Positions 29,801-32,629 of a DNA stretch of 32,629 nucleotides are shown piece after piece. Position 1 is the first letter of the stretch, and every line of letters starts with the position of its first letter. The notes beneath the pieces were generated by a model. The model was not told the origin of the DNA. It saw only the letters and a program-made list of their open reading frames with translations, and did no database searches. Source of the stretch: Asticcacaulis sp. AC402 (lineage in GTDB: Bacteria > Pseudomonadota > Alphaproteobacteria > Caulobacterales > Caulobacteraceae). The stretch is taken from contig NZ_AWGC01000005.1 of NCBI RefSeq assembly GCF_000495835.1, positions 1-32,629 on the forward strand, in the 5' to 3' direction. Both the position numbers and the translations under genes were made by a program.

Positions 29801-32629
29801 AGAACAGATAGGCGGTATGGTTGTCTTCCGCCAGGACGATACGCGCCGGTACCTTTGCGCCGCTGGAATCCTCGGCGTAGAAGTTGGCAGAAGTCAGGGT
29901 GTCGGGATCAACCGGACGCGAGAAGGTGATCTGAGGCCTTTGGGTGACGCCGACCTGCTGGGCGCCGTCACCCGGAGTCAGGCTGACGATCGTAAACGGC
30001 GTCACCGTCGTCAGCGTGAAGTCCAGGGTCTGGGTCGTGACATTGCCGGCGCTGTCGCGCGCCGTCACCGTCAGTTCGTGGTCTCCCGCCGCCAGGGCAT
30101 TGAGATTGAACGGCCGGTCGAAGGCGCCGCTGTCGGGATTGAAGGCGAGGGGCGCGGTGGCGCCGTCATCGACGCTGTAGCTCAGTTGCACCAGGTCTGA
30201 GCCCGTGGGATCGGCGGTACCGGTCAGCCGCGCCCCAGCGGTGAGGTCGGCACCGTCAGAGAAGCCGGTGAATGTAATCACCGGCGCTACCGCATCGCGG
30301 GTGAAATCGAAACTCACCGTCGTGCTGTTGCCTATTGCGTCGACGGCGGTCAGCAACACGCTGTGCGCGCCGTCGATCAGGCTGTTGAGCGGCAGAACGA
30401 AGCGACCCTGGGCGTCGGTGGTCAGGGACAATGGGTCGCCCCCGTCGATGCGGGCCGTCAGCCCGGCCAGGCCGCTCAGCGGATCGAGGGCCTGGCCTTC
30501 CAGCGTGAGGTCGCCGGCGACGACCGCACCGCTGTCGCGCGCCAGGGCGATGACCGGCGGTGTGCGGTCCTGCGGCGACAGGAAGGCATTGAGCGTATTC
30601 TGGGCGACAGCGCGGCCGATCTCCTGGCCTTCCTGATTGGAAAACTCGAAATGGATGCCGCCATAAATGCGTGAACGGCCGGCCTCCTCGGCGGCGTCTT
30701 CGAAGCTGTCGAAGCTGCGCGTGACGCCCGGCGTACTGGAACTGCCGGTGGTAAAGGCATAGTCCTCGCCGAAAACCGCGGTCAGAATTCCCGCCGCTGC
30801 CGCCGAATAGGTCGAGTGGCCGGAGACATATTCCGGATGTGCCGGACTGATCAACAGCGGTCGCCAGTCGTCGACATCGTCGGTCAAGGCATTACCGTCG
30901 TATTCGGCATCGCGGACGGCCTCGACCGGGCGCCAGTATTCATAGGCAAATTTTGTGTCCCAGGCGGCGATGCCGGCATCGGCCGCGGCGACGTTCAGCA
31001 TGGCAAAAAGGCGGGCATTGGCCGAAAGGCTGTTACCTTCGGCGGCTGCTACCTGGGCGGCGATCAAGTTCCACATGCCGGCCGGGGTTTCCGTTCCGCC
31101 GCCGGCCTGCCAGAAGCGCGCCATCAGTTTCTGGTCCGCCGTGCGTTCGGTCGACTCGGCGCCGCCTATGGCGATCAGTTCGTTCAGCGCCGCAGCATAT
31201 TCTTCGCTGGTCAGGGCGGGCGGGCCGTCGCCACGGAACTGGTCCGGCGACGACAGGGCAAACGGCGTCAGGTCGGCAAACTGCGGTGTTTCCGCGGGCG
31301 CGTACATCGGCTCGGTCGGCGACCACTGTCCGGGGGTATCGCCGCCTTCGACTCGCAGATAGTCGTCCCAACCGTCGGCATTGCGCAGCGCCACGACCAT
31401 CTCGCCGATCTGTTCACCCAGGGCGCGGCCAGCAACGACCGCCGGTCCGGTCAGGCCGGTCAGCGCCGTGGCAAGGGTCGCTTCGAGAAAGGTGACCTGA
31501 CGTGGAAACAGGTAGGACAGGGTCTCAAAAGAGGCGTAGGCAACAGCCGCCGCTGCGTTGGCGCCGGGGGCCGCCTCGGCGGCAACCATAAACGGCGCCG
31601 TTCCGTCGATCGCAGCGACGGCGTCATAGACGGCCAGGCTCTGGGTCGCCATCGCCCGGGTGGCGAATCCGGGCGTCAGCGCTTCGCGCACGATCAGTTG
31701 CATCAGGATCGAATGCCAGTACAGCACCGGATCGGTGCCCCCTTCGGCGGCCTGGGTGATGACCAGGGTTGTCTGGCTGCTGTTGCCGGCGGCATCGGAC
31801 AGGGTGAGAAGGATGGTGTTGGCGCCCTCGCCGAGCGCCAGGTCCGCCAGCTTGAAATTGCCCGCCGCATTGACCAGGGCCTCGCGTGTTGCGCCGCCGA
31901 CCTCGCCGCGAACGGTGGTCAGGGCTTCGCCGCTGCCGACGACGTCGACCCGCATGGCGCCGGTCGTCAGGTCACCGGCCGTCCCGGTATCCGACGTCGC
32001 CGCCAGACCCGACGCACCCAGGGTCGGCGCCGTCTGGTCGAGATCGAGCGTGACCTGGGTAGTCTTGCTCTGGCCGACACTGTCGCGATAGGTCAGGGTG
32101 AAGGCATGGTCGCCTTCGTCCAGGGTTGTGCCTAACGCCGTCTCGATGGCGGTCTGCGACAGGGTGAAGCGGCCGTCGGCGCCGATCGATGTGCTGATAT
32201 TGGCTGTGACGCCGGGGGTGCCGTCATGGCTGAGAGTCAATTGATGAAAAGGGAGAAGATCAGTGATCTGTCCCTTGAGCGCGGCATCGTTGGTGATGCC
32301 ATCGCTGTCGCTGTGGCCGCTGTCGTTGTTGAGCTGCGCCGAAAGGGTGATCGGTCCGGGCGGGGCCTCGACGACGTCCGTCACCGTGACGGCCACCGCG
32401 ACATCCGCCGTATGGACACCATCGCTGACCCGGATCGTCACCTCATAGACATTGTTGCCGCCGGCATCGCCTGGCGCTTCGAAATTAGGCGCCGCCAGGA
32501 AGCTCAATGTCCCCGTCGCCGCATCGACAGCAAACAGCGCAACATCAGCCCCGCCGGTCAAGGTGTAGGTCAGGGCATCGCCCTCGGCATCTACCGCGGC
32601 GGCCACGTAACCCGTAGCCGTCAGATTTT
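17850..32629 (-). CDS. Giant type I-secreted exoprotein with haloperoxidase and metalloprotease domains, start outside window
   Basis: At least 4,925 residues; the frame is open to the right edge (last full codon 32627-32625) and stops at 17850. Order in window numbering: cadherin/Ig-like modules (1-295); vanadium haloperoxidase domain (about 299-683); Ig-like domains and an SbsA-like Ig domain (about 690-975); a carboxypeptidase-regulatory/Cna-B-like module (about 1005-1100); a long linker; a metzincin-like protease with HEYGHTLSLAH at 1754; HYDIN/ASH-like domains (about 1855-2090); a thrombospondin type 3-like calcium segment (about 2175-2215); LVIVD-type propeller repeats (about 2220-2530); Ig-like domains; then nine repeats (about 2746-4809). 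The last 110 or so residues end LLDGLV and hold no RTX nonapeptides. Only two cysteines were seen. It is probably exported by the adjacent ABC/HlyD/TolC genes and surface-attached or released. An adhesin or exoenzyme role is inferred. Confidence 0.93.
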   Translation of the reverse strand, partial: NLTATGYVAAAVDAEGDALTYTLTGGADVALFAVDAATGTLSFLAAPNFEAPGDAGGNNVYEVTIRVSDGVHTADVAVAVTVTDVVEAPPGPITLSAQLNNDSGHSDSDGITNDAALKGQITDLLPFHQLTLSHDGTPGVTANISTSIGADGRFTLSQTAIETALGTTLDEGDHAFTLTYRDSVGQSKTTQVTLDLDQTAPTLGASGLAATSDTGTAGDLTTGAMRVDVVGSGEALTTVRGEVGGATREALVNAAGNFKLADLALGEGANTILLTLSDAAGNSSQTTLVITQAAEGGTDPVLYWHSILMQLIVREALTPGFATRAMATQSLAVYDAVAAIDGTAPFMVAAEAAPGANAAAAVAYASFETLSYLFPRQVTFLEATLATALTGLTGPAVVAGRALGEQIGEMVVALRNADGWDDYLRVEGGDTPGQWSPTEPMYAPAETPQFADLTPFALSSPDQFRGDGPPALTSEEYAAALNELIAIGGAESTERTADQKLMARFWQAGGGTETPAGMWNLIAAQVAAAEGNSLSANARLFAMLNVAAADAGIAAWDTKFAYEYWRPVEAVRDAEYDGNALTDDVDDWRPLLISPAHPEYVSGHSTYSAAAAGILTAVFGEDYAFTTGSSSTPGVTRSFDSFEDAAEEAGRSRIYGGIHFEFSNQEGQEIGRAVAQNTLNAFLSPQDRTPPVIALARDSGAVVAGDLTLEGQALDPLSGLAGLTARIDGGDPLSLTTDAQGRFVLPLNSLIDGAHSVLLTAVDAIGNSTTVSFDFTRDAVAPVITFTGFSDGADLTAGARLTGTADPTGSDLVQLSYSVDDGATAPLAFNPDSGAFDRPFNLNALAAGDHELTVTARDSAGNVTTQTLDFTLTTVTPFTIVSLTPGDGAQQVGVTQRPQITFSRPVDPDTLTSANFYAEDSSGAKVPARIVLAEDNHTAYLFFDEALKGSETFTVRLDGDSIRSADNQVLDGNDDGTAGGDWASSFETVSTEAVAGTTLSGFIVGPGNDLKPMTFDDFRAGPDGTPYTADDVFLERLAGVKVYIIGREYEAVFTDATGSFTLTEVPAGNVKVVIDGRTATNAPAGAFYPEMVMDVNIRPGQANTLMDAMGLGGTEEQLAHLGRGEAYLPRLSNDILQAVSATETTEVTLKPSGSYGLSAEQADQLKLVIQPGSLVDENGDPVTNAMVGVSTVPPELVRDMLPPGVLEHTFDITIQAPGSAVFTEPAQLTFPNVFNAAPGTQLNFLSFDHTTGRLVIEGTATVSADGLTVVTDPGTGITKPGWHGLTPPGGNGCAGGPPLEPEEVDPDAEVLPTEYTTLPLYNHNGEGGIRFKREWKAPDELPDTPPDPNDNGECDTPAPDLDDQEQPWINVKIEIVGALADFAKKAGNLDLVNQEFTLRAGTNAERGFAFSMKTFEEMLGAGGIKNIDLNKLYGSKIIITETVQDADGNQTISTEEIFASRFVDATDDNHIDGKTAFTKVVADGAGGEYRSNGLEKIGYLPTIELADGSHFYNATASGQLWFDPTTTGASSNVWTDSLIVKNPDDGTEAGRVALEGEATAGQYFYVDKATIVSAFEAIMTGTNANVDYTRVTAAERKLFDNLEDDGTTAKPNERDDLAQAVVDAVKAFYTPFAKGIKYGSQPLTADIGIVFSTHANGAEKVSGLYGTSSRAGGVDNVFSEAFRQLATDANANTYNKAETAFRLDNLMNLTFNGNLGADGYVDVHPDSHPELWNLLSEADPRAAFVRMLAETAAHEYGHTLSLAHSYKEFTDAMGAPFTRQTGPGNTLDLMMGHAGRPPSRLGGSLEFRTQTSTALLMSADLKYTLAQSQTIASYFIANIITEGGFSAEVDIEEPEAVHYLIEGPRLGLFNVSTELAVFGEIEFGTAIADGDASTGNDQLISLYNYGSEAVTIDDLELNNSAFKVSGFVPGMTISPGDVAGIILTFDPSGVGAAFGELVITSNDATAQSTVELSGVAQSPTPYLTVINEGNNLGGVNDGTTVGDSEIFTLRNDGAQPLVISAIALGANAAQFALTGIPADLATNPITLDYGETFSFGVSVTGAEAGLMHAPIVITSNDATRPTIEIGAAATGFEGRHYFDWGNDYISVDINGDTLRLKSDDQGRFEVFLPAETDYRVTVFDPVSGLVATGTGVTAAAGRGTDLTSSLVFRPSTAQDSDFDGLVDDIEHTIGSSLVNGDTNADGISDFNAVKLGLDPTAGFVTTTGVLASIDLGAQVNELTIYRQNDVTYAAVAMGTDGIAVVDLSDPFTPVRAGGLDLAGTATDVDVDPQLFLAAVATGSGGIRIVDLADPAAPVVIASVTENVSHVEVRDGVIFAGVGSALNAYDLTTGELITSLDYSSDGGVKAMVRDGAMLYVLTTTGDLMVIESFEDALIEHGSLDISGQSWFSGIVSNKLFAANGVLYVPAEAGFTAGYATIDVSDQDAPVLISGPDDPAIVGADIALNGSGLGVAVGASGGVFGAMGIDVVRTGDATDTGDFVTRFTLNSRPTAVSIGSGFAYVGDDAGNFHVVNFQAFDSAGIAPVITLMSLPVDVDPLTAGRQVQEGQTVSLGVGISDDVQVRQVEILINGTPVEADVTYPWDIRANLPTIAGNGGDTTLTVQVRATDTGGNVALSEAIVIQLVPDTIAPSLLKVSLADGAKVGDLFRAVRFTFDEALSEVDADAFNLTGPGGETIVPTQVFLKDGGRTVQVTYPQLDLGDYDMSLDRSQVFDRAGNPFGTGADTRSFTVGQYSNVWIANGDGAWEDAANWSTGKVPGADDSVLINADGQATITVNADTVVGRVVSNETLIVREGLFEVVDGITANGRLVLEYNGTLDFGGVGQAATLVFDGGALTGAGDMAVTGLLDWKTGTYDGSGELRVAATGQAQLQYPTLHGTFVVDGVADFTESSHLAIGKVEWDGAQYVDVPGHIVVGDTGVLDLSRLDSTSISWATADDESSSLVNNGTIVKHTSESLSFGVGSDFVVTNAGVIQLTRGTLRFDDFDTSGGAVEVGVDAVLDLNGQTAFGPAGAVSGDGTVRVNGGRTVLDAGTVIDRLEVSGGVVELAGAATIGELILSNNARIEGAGDLTVTSHFDWIYGTLAGSGAVTIPADAAVTIGYGTLLRDMTVHGDATIKDGVGLTVGSYEWDGTQNVDYAVDLTIAATGQMTFEGDAYLYNYRTSSSATESRLINQGTLTKAGQDVAYLNYSGGLLVENTGTIDVLSGGMRVARLDGTGSVELAADTQLEVNDSSNLAAISGDGVLRVTGGTVVLNDGDVIDTLYVTGGTVDLAGDVTIANLILTGGTVTGAGDLTMTESFDWQGNAALAGTGLATVADGATLSVRHGTLMRNLDIAGDATLADEASLTIGSYVWDGTQYVDHAANVTIAASGSLAFEGDAYLYNYKAGSTPTQSSLVNNGTLTKTGPGTAHLTWSGALTVENTGTVTVSEGTLKVRDFANTGIIAVSEDSTLQVVDSSDLDGGGTLDSDGTLWITGGTVMVPDGTYDRVVVAGGTAIVSGAATIAELVVTSGEIRFNAATTVTDLTFSGGRVTGGGALEVTGELAWTGGAFGGAGALILGAAATATLGFDDPDSPSSQATLTLARTFNVSGDVVLENGLLYLGEQLWNGTGYDRIPGTVHIRPGATFDFAGGRADVSQHYLNSSGGVPLREQAIINDGTVIKSGGGVTTIGAGVDLSSTVFPGGFGAVLAPDGLIDIAATTPVSDFGSFTATELSANAGTIVTSGQTLTINAGDNLGTVTIDGGTVAVAGDATVASLIFKNGTLNGDGDLTVSTRLDWSGGTMSGTGKTVLAAAATAQFGLAEDGDNWNTYGMTLARAFDLSGDAVISRATLTLGGSGVAGTLTVTATGELAFDGPYSDIFGNYGLDNALVNSGALVKSGEGTTELRGDFAISGTGDFFVAGGEVSVEDSVRLTLSEATTYDVLYVSGVLELTADITVGRLVLSGSGRIEGAGDLTVTERFDWQNGTILGDGALILDDAAVMTVSGGRLWRDTSLAGQVTIADNTTFEIGGYETLSGVTTDHPADVTLTATGSLSFLGDATLSNYHASETSPASSLVNLGSITQTGGGVVNATGGTYWLGYLDLRNEGTFTLQDGTFRAGNFVNSGIFEIGNNSFEIFGETEFEDTDGVIRISQGRLVLNAGQVVDELIVSGSAVVELLSDVTIGRLTQSGGRIEGAGDLTVTGSFDWSGGTLGGDGILTVAADALFDISGGTLVRDATVAGEAVVRDNRSFSLGTYEHNGTEYVDFPATLTIAAGGTFTLEGDATVYANHLNAATVSAIVNDGSVIKTGEGVAYLPYTGNLTFDNNGRIDVLDGRLRVESLDNGGTVATAEGSVFEIVGDSSLVGGDLEIAGGVTVTSGRLTLQDGQVLDELIINGGVVELTGDVTVGRLQLNNGARIEGTGDLTVTQAFDWTNGAIRGAGTLTVAETAELTMQYASIGRDMVVAGQAEVNNGGSLTIGSYEYDGTQYVDYAGNLTIADSGMLTFLGYATLNHNRLNTTSPASSFVNNGTFVKQGTGQLSNGGPTLVNNGLIDIQEGVFLMGDLENHGELRTGDYGSLQNSGDAVLAADGSVSAGGDLAVVGGTLILGEGQAFDSLTVQYGRVELGGATQVNHLAIMGGEVTGTGAVSVSQNLDWRSGTFVSEGGLTLETGATGTWAGGTLGDDLTIAGTLLVNSNSYLAMGYAEFANSTTTYHAAQLVISPTGVLQLGGGTYVYDGLQFYSGAPDSQILNDGLLLKLGVEDVTLTGEIAVHNEGTVHVAQGTLALPELDGGGEVVVETGAELTVGGTPVTPTTAAAALFALAEDFGLPDADLLSAALSDAPVFDPGPEVGRLNAFSIAEKLGFVEARGFRFLSEFDAQTLDPVRPLAEAVLATHESTPHAAPVEPDLPGDPVQFDMRNAMPQLLDGLV
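18200..24390 (-). repeat. Nine autotransporter-like repeats of about 225 residues
   Basis: The array opens with VWIANGDGAWEDAANWSTG, a motif often seen at the start of autotransporter passenger repeats. Nine copies of the landmark GxGDLTVTxxFDWxxG lie near 24050, 23370, 22690, 21965, 21270, 20715, 20035, 19365 and 18695, a period of 670-725 bp except for one shorter unit of about 555 bp. Most units go on through RD.TVAG.A, SYEWDGTQYVDYA, EGDAYLYNY, SLVNNGTLTK, NTGTIDV and LRVTGGTVVLNDG. The short beta-strand, Gly/Asn-rich pattern predicts a right-handed beta-helix shaft. No beta-barrel translocator domain follows, consistent with type I secretion. Confidence 0.8.
25040..26110 (-). other. Calcium-binding segment and LVIVD-type beta-propeller
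   Basis: Near 26110-25975 the sequence DSDFDGLVDDIEHTIG and NGDTNADGISDFNAVKLGLD is typical of thrombospondin type 3-like calcium-binding repeats. It is followed by repeats such as GIAVVDLSDPFTPV and GIRIVDLADPAAPVVI, which match the LVIVD repeat found in extracellular propellers. Both are structural or binding modules. Confidence 0.65.
27150..27800 (-). other. Metzincin-like zinc metalloprotease domain inside the giant exoprotein
   Basis: The zinc motif HEYGHTLSLAH (27368-27336) fits HExxHxxGxxH except that Ser stands in place of the conserved Gly. LDLMMG about 25 residues later is a good Met-turn. The domain is preceded by ADIGIVFST and an Asn/Asp-rich stretch. It could process the giant protein itself or external substrates. 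No prodomain cysteine switch was seen. Confidence 0.7.
30580..31733 (-). other. Vanadium-dependent haloperoxidase domain inside the giant exoprotein
   Basis: About 385 residues from DPVLYWHSILMQ to QNTLNAFL. The three vanadate-binding motifs appear in the canonical order: KFAYEYWRP (30953-30927, KX6RP), HPEYVSGHS (about 30840-30813, SGH with the axial histidine) and SRIYGGIHF (about 30675-30649, SRX5H). Enzymes of this family oxidise chloride or bromide with H2O2 to hypohalous acid. The same fold is shared with PAP2 acid phosphatases, but the KX6RP spacing and overall length match the haloperoxidase branch. Halide preference cannot be told from sequence. Confidence 0.85.

Noticed and set aside
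17871-30200. Long plus-strand open frames of about 890, 710 and 700 codons opposite the right giant gene
   Set aside because: They are products of GC-rich codon bias, with no recognisable domains. The minus-strand frame is continuous and contains enzyme motifs.
30580-31733. Simple PAP2-type acid phosphatase domain
   Set aside because: The length, KFAYEYWRP spacing and full SGH and SRX5H context fit the haloperoxidase branch better. Biochemistry would settle it.

Overview
The window is GC-rich and gene-dense and looks alphaproteobacterial, probably Caulobacterales. The pointers are a TadG-like pilus protein, a stand-alone HPt protein, a flavin-dependent tryptophan-halogenase homologue, an M13 peptidase, an S1/P1-type nuclease and short intergenic palindromes. 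The taxon is inferred from gene content only. No rRNA, tRNA, CRISPR array or intact insertion sequence was seen.

Left part (1-7257, minus strand). A giant gene starts at 5055 with a strong ribosome binding site and runs off the left edge; 1,685 codons are visible. Its product has no signal peptide. It begins with a PPC-like beta-sandwich, followed by five near-identical cadherin-like repeats, further cadherin/VCBS-type domains and seven propeller-like repeats. About 1 kb without a convincing gene follows. It holds a possible long leader and a roughly 265-bp element with long inverted repeats that resembles a MITE. Beyond it lies a TadG-like protein gene.

Middle part (7578-13508, plus strand). 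In order: a histidine phosphotransfer (HPt) protein, a secreted M13 zinc metallopeptidase, a tryptophan-halogenase-family flavoenzyme, a secreted S1/P1 nuclease-family zinc enzyme and a Nudix hydrolase. The last two overlap at their stop and start codons. A long hairpin closes the halogenase gene.

Right part (13569-32629, minus strand). This is one apparent operon: a giant exoprotein gene (at least 4,925 codons, start outside the window), then a PrtD-type ABC transporter, an HlyD-type membrane fusion protein and a TolC-type outer membrane protein. The three transporter genes overlap by 4 nt, and the transporter starts 23 nt after the giant gene ends. This is a complete type I secretion system beside its likely substrate.

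The giant substrate is the most interesting object. Within one nearly cysteine-free polypeptide it combines Ig/cadherin-like modules, a vanadium-dependent haloperoxidase domain with every vanadate-binding motif intact, and a metzincin-like metalloprotease with a Gly-to-Ser change in its zinc motif. It also carries HYDIN/ASH-like domains, a thrombospondin type 3-like calcium segment, an LVIVD-type propeller and nine autotransporter-like repeats of about 225 residues. The most economical reading is a very long secreted or surface-attached fibre carrying two enzymes. This is inference from sequence.
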